Source: Linnemannia schmuckeri (taxonomy: Eukaryota; Mortierellomycota; Mortierellomycetes; Mortierellales; Mortierellaceae). Taken from it: DNA of 64,000 bases. Of the stretch, positions 45,766 through 57,884 are shown piece by piece. Position numbers and translations under genes: made by a program. The notes under the pieces were generated by a model, which had not been told where the DNA came from, made no database searches, and was given only the letters and a program-made list of their open reading frames with translations. Positions within the stretch are counted from its first letter, which is position 1; each line of letters begins with the position of its first letter. The stretch lies in contig JANATG010000010.1 in the NCBI GenBank assembly GCA_029449235.1, positions 434,001-498,000 of the forward strand, given 5' to 3'.

Positions 45766-48450
45766 ATGGCAAGGATAAATAACGACCCGGACAAAGGGGA
45801 CGACCCATTCAACCGCGACGACTCGCTCGAACTAGACAGACTCGACAACAACCACGATCGCAACCATCAAGCTGCCGCAAATCGCTACCAGATCGACCCC
45901 CTTTCAGACTCATCTGACAGCGACAACGACGATGACCTCGACGCCATCAGTGAACACCACACCCTCACCGGCAAAAAAGAAGCCCTCCTTAAGAAACATC
46001 TCCATCATACCGATGACCCCCCTCCATCTTCCTCCTCCTCATCCGACGACTCTAATCTCAGCCAATCCCATCATCACGACACAGACACAGACACCATCGA
46101 CGTCCACATTATCCCCCTATCCTCCTCAGAAGCCATCGATCGCCAACGGGGGGACCTACAAAAGAATGTCACCTTCAGCAACGGCCTCACCCTGGTGGTG
46201 GGGATCATTATCGGGTCAGGTATCTTTGCCTCACCGGGTCCCGTCTTTGCGTATTCCAAATCGGTCGGGGTCTCCTTGATCGTATGGTTCGTATCGGGCT
46301 TGTTGGCCTTTGCGGGCTCGTTGTGTTATGCAGAGTTGGGAAGTGCGATGCCCAGTTCTGGAGGTGGTGAGCATGCGTATTTGAATCATGCTTTTGGAAG
46401 TTTGCCCGCTTTTTTGTTCAGTTGGTCTTCTATTGCCCTCTTGAAGGTAATATCAAAGTGTTCTTTGTATATTTTTTTTTTGTTGTCGTTGTCGTTGTTT
46501 GTTGAGGTGATTTGCAAGACGTGGGCGAACCAAAGAGAGACCAATTTGAGGAAAAACACAAAACAGAGTTACACAACTAATACCTTTTCTTTTCTCTCTT
46601 CTGTTTCTCGCAATTCCAATATCTATGTGTTTTAGCCTGCAGGAAACGCCATCATTTGCGTAAGTCTCCTGAGAGAATAGCAAAAGGAAGAGAGTGCATG
46701 TCATGCATGGAATGGCAGTGCAGGACCCAACATTCAGCAGGAGGCAATTAACGAGACATGGACACGTATTTCACTACGGAAAAACAATGGACAGAGCGCA
46801 AAGTGTCATCGAGTTCAGCATTGGAGTTTGTGGCCTCAGGACCAAGTAGTTGGGGCGATAAGGACAAGAAAGTAATTGACAGGGCATGCACATTTTTTTT
46901 TGTAACTTGATCCATTGAAAGTACAGGGAAAATGGAATGTCGGCAGGATAAGGATGACTGATTGGGGACGATCTGAGCGACTGCCGTATTGTTCAACAGC
47001 ACAAATATGGATAATGGGATAAGGAAGAGAACGACCCGTCATCTCAGTACTAATAGTTTGTTACCTTTCAACGCTACAACAACATAGGTCGTGTTTGCGG
47101 AATACGTAGTCAACATTGTGGCACAGTCATCATGGGATCCAACACAACCAATGCGTCACTGGTCCAACAAGCTGATTGCTATCGCCTGTGTGCTATTCCT
47201 CTCAGGACTCAACTCGATCAGCGTCTCGGTCGGAACCAGGATTCAGGACATTTTCACGTTCATCAAGGTGGTGACATTGCTGGTCATTGGAATCGCCGGT
47301 CTGGTGGTCTTGGGTCAAAAGACCCTCTCGAGCCATAACTTTGATCACGCCTTCGAAGGAGCTTCTCAACCAAGTCTAGGAGATATTGCATTGGGACTTT
47401 ATTCAGGACTGTGGGCTTACGATGGCTGGAATAACCTTAATTACGTCTCGTCCGAGATGAAAAACCCGACTAGGGACCTCCCACGAGTCATTTTTGCCGG
47501 AGTGCCGATCGTCATCATCTTTTACCTTCTCGCCAACACTGCCTACTATGCTGTCCTTCCCGAGGAAGTCGTCATGAACACCAACACTATTGCCATTGTA
47601 AGTTTTTGGTACACAATTTTTCGTATACTTCATGAATGGTTTATTTCTCTATTGAAATGATGATTTCATGAATGAGACTTTAAACGAGGGAAATTCACCA
47701 AAATTCCTTTGTAATTAATTCAACTTTTCATAGGACTTTGGAAAGCAAATGTTTGGAAGCACAGGAGGCGTGATGTTTGCGATTTGTGTGGCATGCAGCT
47801 GTTTCGGAGCCGCCAACGGATCCATCTTTACAGGAGCGCGTGTCATCTATGCGTCGGCACGCGAGGGATATTTGCCAAAAATGTTTGGCAAAGTCAGCGA
47901 GAAGCGCAGGACCCCAGTCGCAGCTTTGGGACTTCAGGCAGCCATGACGACGATTATGATTCTTGGCGGTACTTTCTCGACCCTCGTCAACTTTTATTCC
48001 GTCGCCGCCTGGCTCTTGTAAGTCTCTAGGGCGATTTGGCATTTGTATCAATCGATCTTTTTTTTTTGGAAAACACGAAAACACTCCTGCAATCATCAGG
48101 GCTAACCAGATCCTTTTACTTAATCCCCTTGTAGCTACTTATCAAGTATTCTTGGACTACTGTATCTGCGCTACCACGAGCCAAACTTGAAGCGGCCCTT
48201 TAAGGTGTGGATGGTAGTACCGATCCTATTTACGTTTTTGGGACTCTTTTTGTTCCTCATGCCGTTTGTACGGGCGCCATTGGAGTCATGTCTGTCGATG
48301 GTGATTGTTCTTTCAGGGTTGCCGCTTTGGGTAGTCAAGGAACTGGTCTCGGGCAACCGGGGGACACGGTGGCAGGACCTCAAGGAGAAGGTCATGCATT
48401 CTTTTGGTATCGCACCGGCCGGTGGTCGGCATGAGCGGTTAGCTGCATAG
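45766..48450 (+). CDS. L-type amino acid permease (APC superfamily, Mup-like)
   Basis: Five exons (45766-46446, 46636-46659, 47088-47597, 47734-48017, 48135-48450) encode 604 residues. A hydrophilic Asp/Ser/His-rich N-terminal tail of about 135 residues precedes the transporter. TM1 has GIIIGSGIFASPG, the unwound substrate-binding motif of the LAT/APC family. Later landmarks are YAELGSAMPSSGGGEHAYL, LWAYDGWNNLNYVSSEMKNP and ARVIYASAREGYLP. These resemble methionine permease Mup1 and animal SLC7 light chains, so plasma-membrane uptake of neutral amino acids is likely. Exon 2 is a 24-nt microexon coding PAGNAIIC that completes a membrane helix in phase. The long tail may take part in ubiquitin-controlled endocytosis, which is inference. 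Confidence 0.9.
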
Positions 48451-49329
48451 ACATTTTTGCTTGTTGACAATAGACATAAATAAAATAAAAGAACTAAATT
48501 GAACGATATGTTTGAGAAAAAGTGGCGAACGCGATTAGATCTGGACGATAATGTCATGAACTATTTTGTACGGCCTCTGCTTATTCGTTTTTCATTGGAC
48601 ATTATTTTCCATGCTAGGCAGCTGTTTTACTTTTTTTTTTCTGAAGGGGTGAACGCCGAACACCAACAATTGATGTTTTCATGAAATAAAAAACATGGCG
48701 ACGGCAACGAAGTAGAGATTTAAACTTAGCCTCGGGCTCTGTTTTTTTTGTTTTGATGGCTCACTTCGATATATGAGCTGTTTGTCAACATCGTCAGCCC
48801 CCCCTTCAGCCTGGACCATCCCCCATTTTTTAGTGACCTATGTAGAGGTTTTAATTTTCTTTAAACTACTGGAACGATATGTTTTTTTTTTGTTTGAACC
48901 AAGTCGGTCGAGTATACGATAGCCTTTTTTCTTCTTCTGGAGGATTCCCTACAGCGTTGGCGAAGTCTCGTTTTTTGGTAGAAATGAATGTAGAGGAGGG
49001 AAAGCGATAGTGTGTTGCTATTTTCGGAACAGCATCTCGACTGCCTCCTGCGAGAGATGTTCGTCCAAAGCCAGCTTTGACTGATCGTCCTGCAAACAAT
49101 CCCGCACTCGGGAAGTTTACGTATTGATCGACTCCTTGGAGGACCAACCTGGGAATTCAAGATACTGGCGTTGTTTTGTTTGTTTTGTCTGTTTTGTGGT
49201 GTAGGTAGAAAGAAGAAGAAAAAAGCGTCAAACATTAGTCAGTCTTTAAGCTCAAACGCGACTGAAAGACAAGCCAGCATTAATAAAGTTGATCTACTCA
49301 CCTCAAAGGTAGTGGAGCTATCCTTTAGA
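48451..49329. other. Intergenic; possible further transposon debris
   Basis: No intact gene. A minus-strand frame (49147-48866) contains FPSAGLFAGRSVKAGFGRTS and SLAGGSRDAVPKI. This is vaguely like the DDE region of a Tigger transposase and could be the continuation of the relic to its right, but I cannot confirm it. Confidence 0.35.
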
Positions 49330-49921
49330 CCAGAACCTCAGCTCTGAACCCAGAAAAGGGTATTGATACTTGGGCCGTGAACTCTCCACCACCTCCATGT
49401 CAACCGACCCACTCTCTCCAAACCTCCGATACTCTTCAATCTTGTACCGCTTCTTGAAGCCATCTAGGCATCCGTTGGACATGATGAAAGCTTCATGATC
49501 TTGTGCAGTCGTGCCAGCGGCCTTGAGTAATAGTGTGTAGCCTTATCTTTGATCAGGGCATTGGTCATGTTGACATTGTGCTGGAACTTGTTGAACCAAA
49601 GAGCCGGTACTTTTTTCCATCTCAGGGCACTTTGGTTTAGAAATATGCATCTGCTTTGGATGGGTCAAAGTTTTGTTCTCCACTGTCTTTCGATCTTCAG
49701 CGAGGGTTCTTGACAGAGTGCTGTTGGACACATCCCTATTATACTCCCCATAGAAGATGTTCTTGATTGAATCAAGGGCGATGTCTAGATTCTTTTCTTT
49801 GATCTTGTGAATGAAGAGGCACTGTAGGTTGTTGACTGTTTTGAGATCGAGATTTTCTTGCATGCTTGGGCAGGATCTCGATGTTGGTTAAATCAGCGTT
49901 GGAAGCTGGTCTTTGGCTCAT
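49330..49921 (-). mobile_element. Tigger/CENP-B-type DDE transposase N-terminal relic
   Basis: From ATG at 49921 the frame reads MSQRPASNADLTNIEILPKH. A frame change leads to DVSNSTLSRTLAEDRKT (helix-turn-helix), SKPKCPEMEKSTGSLVQQ, and after another break LLLKAAGTTAQDHEAFIMSN and WLDGF-like CLDGFKKRYKIEEYRRFGES. This is the CENP-B/Tc5-type DNA-binding region of pogo/Tigger transposases, broken by at least two frameshifts. The DDE catalytic part is missing or unrecognisable downstream. Confidence 0.65.
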
Positions 49922-50241
49922 AGTGTTGGACAGTATGACGGTGAATGAGAGAGTGAAAGGATGCGTAAGGACCTTCAGCGTGTATTGATTGTGGGGCTAA
50001 TTTTTTTTCTTTTTGGGTGAGCTGGAATGTCTCGAATTGTTCTATGTCATCCTAAAAAAAAACTCCTAGCGGGAACCTGGTCTAAGGCAAAGGTATCGTT
50101 CGGTCCTTTGGATTGTGTTAGGCCAGGTTCGTCTGTATCGTGAAAGCCATTCAAGCGAGCGAAATCTGAACTTTATCTTTGGGCTCACAAAAGTAATAGT
50201 TATGCGATACCCTTTCTTTGAAGCTACTTCATGATCAGGCG

Positions 50242-50452
50242 AAACTACAAGAAAACCCGGGATTCGGATTCCAATTGCCGGAATTACGATTTAAGATTAT
50301 TTGCAGGAAATCCTTTTATAGCAAGTCTTGGTCAGCAACGACTTAAACTACATGAAAACCCGGGATTCGGAATCCAATTGCCGGAATTACGTACGATTTA
50401 AGATTTTTTGCAAGAAATCCTTTTAGAGCAAGTCTTGGTCAGCAACGACCTG
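50242..50452. repeat. Tandem duplication, two units of about 105 nt
   Basis: Units 50242-50345 and 50345-50452 share CCCGGGATTCGG, CCAATTGCCGGAATTACG and GCAAGTCTTGGTCAGCAACG with few mismatches and a small insertion. They carry no open frame. Confidence 0.9.
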
Positions 50453-50867
50453 AGTAAAATATCAGCCTCTTGGGACTAAAAGGGTCCCCATCTAGGCGGA
50501 GAGAGAGTGTTTCATCTGTGATCTGGCCCCAAATCAGGAATCTTGGTGTTCGCGGTAGGGAGGCGGACGTAACGCAACGTGGATGATACTCAAGAGGTGA
50601 ATTGCTACGGGTCAAACAATCATGTCTTTGACACATTCGCAAACAGCAGATTTTCTTTCTTGCCACACTAACCGTTGTAGCTTAGATCACCCCAGAAACT
50701 CAACGGCCTTCATCTCTGAATCCGTTACGTCGCCGAAATGAAGGGCTTCAGTCGTTCTGTGAAAATTTCAGTTTGATGCTATTCATGGGCCGATAGTCTG
50801 TCATTACATTCGTACTGTATACGCACATCGCCGATCATTGCTCTCTGAATCTTATTCGAAGTTCCAC

Positions 50868-50875
50868 TATAAATA
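50868..50875 (+). promoter_or_regulatory. TATA box of the quinone oxidoreductase gene
   Basis: TATAAATA lies about 107 nt upstream of the start codon at 50975, in a short, unbiased leader unlike the CT-rich leaders elsewhere. Confidence 0.5.
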
Positions 50876-50974
50876 TTGAGCTGGATGAGCGAGGAGGGTC
50901 TCATTCATCATTCTTTCTTCTTTCATAACTCGGATTCCCTACCTCTGGTCACCATTTTTACATCCTGCTCCAAA

Positions 50975-52220
50975 ATGACAACATCCGCACCTTCGCTTCC
51001 CGCAACTGCCAAGTCCTTGCAGTGGACCACGGTTGGTAAACCAGCGGATGTTCTCTCTCTCAATGAAGCTACACCTCTTCCCACGATCACTGGTTCCAAT
51101 GTCCTTGTCAAGGTCCATGCCGCTGCAGTGAATCCGGTTGATTGGAAACTCATGAAAGGGGGCGTCCCTCGCTTTCTTATGCCTTCTATCAAAGTGCCTG
51201 GAGTGGATATTGCTGGTACAGTTGTTGCCGTAGGTCCCAAGGCTGGTAAGAGAGTCCAGATTGGCGACCAAGTCATGGTCTTGTTGAGCCTTTTCCAGTC
51301 GGGTGGCTTGGCAGAGTACACGCTTGTGGATGAATCTCTCGTAGCCAAGAAGCCAGAACGGTGGTCATTTGAACAAGCTGCATCGATGCCCTTGGCGACA
51401 ATGACCGTTTGGCAGGCTTTGGTGGATTATGGAAAGTTCAAGAAAGGAGACAAAGTCCTCATCAATGGCGCCAGTGGCGGTACAGGTAAGAAAGAGATCG
51501 GGTTGGCCATAAGTCCAAGCATGATATTGCCCTTGTTGGATGACCACATGGCTCATGTCCCTTTTTGTCATCACCTCTTGTCCTGATAGGAACGGTTGCT
51601 GTGCAGCTAGCCAAGGCTCTAGGAGCATATGTCGTGGGTGTTTGTTCAGGCAGCAACGCTCAGATGGTCAAGGATCTCGGGGCGGATGAAGTTGTTGACT
51701 ACAGGACAACCGATGTCACAGAAAAGTTTACAAGCCAAGACTTTGACATCGTCTTCGATGCAGCTACTACTGGAGACCAGGTATGTGTGGTACTGACGGG
51801 ATCCTATTGAATGCATCCGATCAAAGAGGGTGTAAGAATCCAACATTCTAACATGTCCAATGATTCTCTTGTAAATAGTTCTGGGGGAAGAGGCATACAC
51901 TTATCAAGCCAAGTGGTAACCTAGTCCTGATTGTTCCAAAAGACAATGTTACAGACACGCCCTTCCATATGCTCTACGCGGGTGCCTGCGTCGCAAGCAA
52001 GAAGGCCATCTCCTTTTTGCAAAGGGGTCCAGGATACCACCTTATCCTGACGGAACGAGATGGTGTAGAGCTGGAAGAAGCTGTCAAAGTTCTTGAAGAC
52101 GCAAAAGCTGATCCAATCATCGACTCGGTTTACGAGTTTACACTTCCATCTGTACTCGCAGCTTTTGACAAGAGTATATCTGGACGGGCGAAAGGAAAAC
52201 TTGTCGTCAAGATCCATTGA
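50975..52220 (+). CDS. Zinc-free medium-chain quinone oxidoreductase
   Basis: Three exons (50975-51485, 51590-51780, 51879-52220) encode 347 residues of the MDR superfamily. The GroES-like N-terminal half has VLVKVHAAAVNPVDWKL and PGVDIAGTVVAVG. The Rossmann half has VLINGASGGTGTVAVQLAKA, which binds NADPH, and VVDYRTTDV. Cys/His residues for zinc are absent from the usual positions, as in quinone oxidoreductases and the RTN4IP1-like group. The C-terminus (AAFDKSISGRAKGKLVVKI) is typical. An upstream in-frame ATG at 50876 exists; 50975 is preferred because the preceding residues are unconserved and the MTTSAPSLP start suits a cytosolic enzyme. It should reduce quinones or similar carbonyls; the actual substrate is unknown. 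Confidence 0.9.
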
Positions 52221-52975
52221 GGACGTCCTAATGACACGTCACTTGATCCCGCAATAAGTAGCCGTTGTCAGAGCCTCGTTTGAACATAATAGAATTTGAA
52301 CATATCCTCATCAGTGTCGATGTGAGTACAACTCCTATTCAGCAAAGTAAATTCCTTTTTGACTACTCCAAGAATGTTCAGCTTGACGCTGGCAATGTCC
52401 TGCCACTTCTTGATGTCCTAAGATCGAGTCTTTGCACACATTTTTCGAGGATGTGCTCAGGTACATTCCCTGTGCTTTTATATTGAAATAGCATCGAAAC
52501 AAGGAAGTTATGATGGGGGATGAGGATGAGGATCAAGGATCAACAGATGACAAGATGTTTGATGGGGCTTTGGAATGAGCATGATGACGACGATGACGAG
52601 GGTTTGTGATGGCGCCCTAGCATTTAGTCCAATGCAATGAACGCTCAATTGTTGAATCAAACACTTGATCGCATGCGTCCAGGACGAAAAAAACGACGAA
52701 CGTTGAATGCATAATAAGGTTCCCTAGAAAACCAGTCTCAAAGATTCCCGCATAGGTGTATGGGTGCAAGAATATGTGTGCAATTGTGGCCATGACCTAT
52801 CCCCCCGCACGCCTGCCTCCGCACGCCACACACACTTTTACATGGCCTTTGAACGGGCTTTTTTGCTTCAAGTGGCACAGGCCTGTCCCTTTTTTTTTAA
52901 CACGGAACTATATTACATGGCTGGCACATGCGAAGTTTTTGCATGACCTTTGCACAGGTCTAATTACATTACATG

Positions 52976-53011
<36 letters not shown>

Positions 53012-53825
53012 TTGGCTTGTTCAGTCAGCCATGATGGCATGAACCTCATTCATTACAGAACTGGTTTTCATAAGTAACCCTAGGAGCACTCCTCCAATCG
53101 ATTCATCGTGCCGTTGTCGTAGAAGTCGTTGCCTGCATGGGTTTTTGACATTAGTCGTCGAGCACTGATGTTATTGTTGTAGTAAGTAGCATACGATGTA
53201 GGCCACAAATTGTTCAGGAAGAATAGGAAGAATAAAAAATAAAATAGAAATGATCACAAATGTCTTTATCCGATCGGGTAGAAGAATAATGCTCTTGTTT
53301 ATTGGGTGTTATTGGGTGAGTCCATGTGGTGAAAAAAAGGGGGGTCTTCTCTACTATCTATGGTGAACCTCTCCTCGCTATGTAATAACTATTTAAGCTA
53401 TGTGATAACTAATTAATGAATCATGCGCAAAGGACATTCATATTCAAATCACGCTCCATAAGTACTCCCCCACAGAGAAAAAAAGAGAATGTTGTTGCAA
53501 AAAGAGGTAACGGTGGCGACACCTTAGATTAGCAGTCATATTCTTTAGTAGACATAGTATTAGTAGTGCACCAAGCCCTTTTGTCTGCTCTTTGTCCTTT
53601 TACACATCACTTCTTGGACCAGAGCAGTACTGACAAGAGTTTCGCTGGCGCGCTGCAGTGTATCATTTCGTGTGGTTTTTTAGGACTCTATTATCACTAC
53701 TCCCTACTATCAACCTCCCTTCAACATGCAACTCCTTTTCCCCTGTACCAGTTGAGGTCTTAACAGCGGTCCTACAACTCTGGCCTTCGACCCTCTCCCT
53801 GAGTAACAATGTTGTTCTTTCGAAC
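52221..53825. other. Intergenic; no supported gene
   Basis: AT-rich, with a poly(T) run of about 33 (52978-53010) and a few dispersed copies of ACATGGC(C/T) between 52840 and 52980. No domain-bearing frame was found. Confidence 0.5.
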
Positions 53826-54391
53826 GAATTTATAGAATATTGGGCTTAATCTCAGCAGATCGTAGCAACAAGACTGCTCTACTGCTTACAGTACCCCATT
53901 CAATTAAAGTCGTCTGCAATGGGTTTATCTCTTCCAATATCTGAAATTAACATTAGCAGGAACCTCACAATGCCTTTCCATTCTGCAAGATAACCCCACG
54001 TAGTATGATTCAGGATCCTAAGATCTATTCGTATTCAACTAAAAATCGGAAAAGGCGGTAATCGTCGCGTTCAAGCACGGGTTCTGACTTAGAGGCGTTC
54101 AGCTATAATCCAACGGATGATAGCTTCGGGCCATTGCCTGTTCAGGCAGGCCCAAATACCAATTATCCAAATGAGCGGTTCCTCTCGTACTAAGTTCAGT
54201 TACTATTGCAACAATATATCATCAGTAGGGTAAAACTAACCTGTTTCGCGACGGTCTAAACCTAGCTCATGTTCCCTGTTAGTGGATGAACAACCCAAAG
54301 CTTACTGGATTCTGCTTCAGTATGATAGGAAGAGCCGATATCGAAGGATCAAAAAGCAGCGCCGCTATGAACGCTTGGCTGCCACAAGCCA
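53826..54391 (-). rRNA. Diverged 3'-terminal fragment of 28S rRNA (rDNA relic)
   Basis: The reverse complement carries the conserved end of large-subunit rRNA: GAGGCACTG-type loops are absent, but GCTTTTTGATCCTTCG, TGATAGGAAG on the plus side, GGTTAGTTTTACCCTACTGA, TTAGTACGAGAGGAACCG, GGATTATAGCTGAACGCC and CGATCTGCTGAGATTAAGCC are all present in the right order. The 5' boundary of the fragment lies just after CTGGCTTGTGGC (plus 54380-54391), where conserved sequence stops. Substitutions at universally conserved bases (GTTTCGCGACGG for GTCTCACGACGG, plus strand) and small indels show it is not a working gene. No 18S or 5.8S is nearby. Confidence 0.85.
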
Positions 54392-57300
54392 GTATATTTC
54401 CTGAGTCCCTGCTACTGCCTTCCTCTCGTTGGCACAAGCACCCTTTCCTACTTTCTCTGACACTCGCGTACATCGCATTAAAGCAGTGTTATCTCTGGGA
54501 TCCTTCGATTATCTCCAATTGGACTGCGTCACTGGCTTACTAGAGACAGGGACAGAGTTATTTTCACGCCTCGCCTCAATATCAAGATCCCCGATTATAT
54601 CCTCCAAGGAGTGATCCCCTCGTCCCTCGTTTGGTCGTCGTCTTCCTTTTATCCACAAGCACTGTTTGTACCTAGTTGAATAGCAGTGCCTTCCCTACTC
54701 TCTTCTCTTTCTCTGTCGGGTTGTAGTTATAGTGTCCTTTGCACCAACCCTCCTCCTCTGAAGACGAGAACTTTCCTCGCTTAGAACACAGTTCAACAGT
54801 GTTCTACTCGTCGGCAAGGCATCTTTTTTTTTTTATTTCCCTGTCCCTTCTTTCTTTCGTCTGGTACAAACACAGCCAGTTGGTTTGATTGCTTCACAAC
54901 CATACTTATCTGTTGCATTTTCTATCTTGTAGGATCCACTACACGACAACGCGACAACAAAAAAAAATTCTCGACGCGTTGTGTTTCAGTTTTTGTGATG
55001 TGCATGAATAAAATTTGCATTTCCTAAATGCACATGGACATTAAGCATCGCTGGCTGCATTGCTCTCAAGCCATTGTTGCTTTGACCATTTTCTGGCCTA
55101 ATCCTCCTTTATGACAAAGACGAGACCCCCCCCCCCCCCCGACTTGTCCGTCTGTCTGCCCCGCCTGTCCTTTCTTTTCTTCTCTTTCGCTCTCCTTGCT
55201 CTCACTTCCTCTCTCTTTCATTCTTTTTACTTTCAACGACCCTCTCTTCCCTCTCTCTTCTTGCAAAACATACTCCAACCAGCCGGCTTTACCCATCAGA
55301 AGATCACTCTTACCTCCTCCCATTCACTTCTTCGCATTCACTCTTCCTCATTTAGTCCAACAATTGCTTTTTTCATTCCTTCTCTCTATCCACGCAATCA
55401 CACCAACAAACACACAACCTCACTCCAGTCTCAGCTCCTTTCAGTCCTCGTCGCCGCTCAACCTTTTCAAACACCACCACCAATAACAAACAACAAGAAA
55501 AGAAGTACGCCTTTGCCGCTGTCAACTTTTTTTTTTCCCTTTTTGAAACTTCCTCTTTCAACCAGCCTTCCTCAACGCACTGATCCAAAAAAGGTAAAAT
55601 ATTTTCTTGTCTCTGTCATAACCATCAACTCTCTTTTTTGTCTTTCTTTTTTTATGCTGTATTCTACCCAACTGAGAAGGGCTACTTTTCTTTACATCAT
55701 CTATCCATCCCACGGAAAATGGTCCACCTAACCAGCAGTAATATGAAGAAAAGTGATGAGAGCATGTCAGTAGCGTGGATGAGAGAAGGGTGAGCGAGTG
55801 CAAGAGCAAGTGCCAGAACAAGTGCAAGAGCGAATGTTATGCCATTGCAAGGCAGATTAGTTGTGGTGTATGTATCTGTCCGCAAACAGTCACTTTTTTT
55901 TTTCCCTTTTTTTTGAGCCCTGCACCAAACAACATTTGGATCAGATGGCGGTCCTTTACCCTGCGCCCAATCGCCATTGGCTATCATCACAATTACCAAC
56001 AATTCAACGCGTCCGAAAGGGCCCTGTCGCGTTTATGTTTATCTTTGCTCGCTGTCGCTCCACCCAACATGGGTACCCTTCATCATTCCTCATTTCCTCC
56101 ACGGACGACAGCAACAGTTGCCTTCATATAGTTCTTTTTTTGTCCGGTTCCCTGACGGTTTCCCTCGTCCCGTTTATTGTGTGACAGAGATATCAATTGA
56201 ATGAAACTGCTTTCAGTGTTATTGTTGTGGTCAAAACTCGAGTTGCATTAGTCTTCGGCAAACAAACAGACAAACAAACACAAACAAAGCGTTCTTCCTT
56301 CTCTTTCCTTTCCTTTCCCTCTCTCCCCTTCACCATCTGCATCGGCTTTGTCGTTATTGTTCTTGCTCATCTTGCATATTTTGTGAATGAAGGGTTCGCA
56401 CTACATAAAAGTCCATTTGCATGCCTGCATATCATCCGCTAGCCAGCCACACTTTTTCTCTTCCTTTTTTTTCCCTCTTCACTCTAGCGCCATGGGCTCA
56501 GAATCTCATTTGTCACCACATTGCAGGAAAAAAAAGGAAGAACGAAAGAAGGGAAACCGTAAAACCGGTGTGGGGATCAAGGAGTGACGGGAAACGGGAT
56601 GAACACCACAAATAACATGGACGACAAGAAGAAGGAGTAAGGGAGAAAGGAGAAGAGGAGGTGTAAAGGAAAAGGCCACATCGCTGGTTTGTTGAGTTAC
56701 TGGGCTATGTTCGTATGAACTCAACTGATTTCTTTGATTCGCGTTCTCAGTTATTTGGACGAACAAACGAGAAAGGGGAGAGGAGGGAGAAAGGAGGAAG
56801 AGACGGAGGATACAGAAAGCGAGCGAGAAAAGTGAAGGAGAATGCGAGGGAGAAGGGGGGAAAGCAAAAGGACGACGGCAAAAGGTGAACCCACTCTCGC
56901 TCTTCCTTTTTGTTTCTCCATCCGCCCTTTTTTTTTTCTCTCTTCTTTTGTTTTGTTTCCCGCCCTTGTCTGTGTGTTGTTTTAATCTGGTTCCCCGGTA
57001 CCCGGCTACTGTTTTCTGACACCGCTCCTTTTTTTTGACCTTTTGTGGCGTGTTTTTATTCGCTCCAGTCGACCCAAATGGATTTGTTCTCTTCCTTCCT
57101 GTAGTCCCTTCTGCTCTCACTTTTCTTAACTAAGTTCTTTCGGCTTCCATTTGTACCTCTTCGCCGGTTTTGTTACTGCTCATCCCTTCATCTTTGCAGT
57201 AAAGGCTGTTCCACGTTTGAGGTGCTATGAGCCACCTTTCCCCCCTTTCCCTTCTTACCATTCCCGCAACCCCCCACCAGTCCAACCAGCTCCTTCTTGA

Positions 57301-57884
57301 TTCTTTGCATTGTGGTCGTTGGGATTAAGCAGTAATATCACACTTTTCCATTCACCCTCCTGGGGTTCTAGCCCCTATCACATCATCCCTCGAAGAAAAA
57401 GCGGGCAGACTTTTTATAAAGGTGTGGCTCCTTCTTTTACTTACCCTCACCACTACAACCTTCTCTCCTTTTCCTTTCCTTCCCTTACTCATTTTCACAA
57501 TTTCCACAACTCTAGAAACGCACAATTGATTCCTTTTCACCACGCCCGCTGTGGACCAGTCTATCAATAAGACGGAGCAAGAACATCGAGAACTTTAGGT
57601 ACATTTTTGCTTGACAATTTGCGGTTTCCTTTTTTGTGGCATGTTGCCAGGAAGTAATGTTGCGGATAGTCAAAGTGAGCCCTAAAGACTAACAAAATGT
57701 TGAAAACACACATTCTTTCAAAATTTAGACTGCGACCTCTTTCTTCTCCCTCGAAACTATCAAGCACTGACTGAAAGAAGCAACGATTGGCAGGACAACA
57801 CCCAAAAAAAAACCACATCAGGAACCGTGCTCCTTCATCTCTTCAACCACCAGAAACAAACAAACAAACAACAGCAAAACAACA
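54392..57884. other. Intergenic; no supported gene
   Basis: CT- and GA-rich low-complexity DNA, a poly(C) run (about 55127-55140) and short CAAG-containing repeats near 55798-55835. The last 60 nt (CAAACAAACAAACAAC...) are the leader of the G-gamma gene. Confidence 0.5.

Noticed and set aside
48866..49147. Frame with FPSAGLFAGRSVKAGFGRTS as DDE domain of the Tigger relic
   Set aside because: The resemblance is too weak to assign without a profile search; left as unassigned debris.
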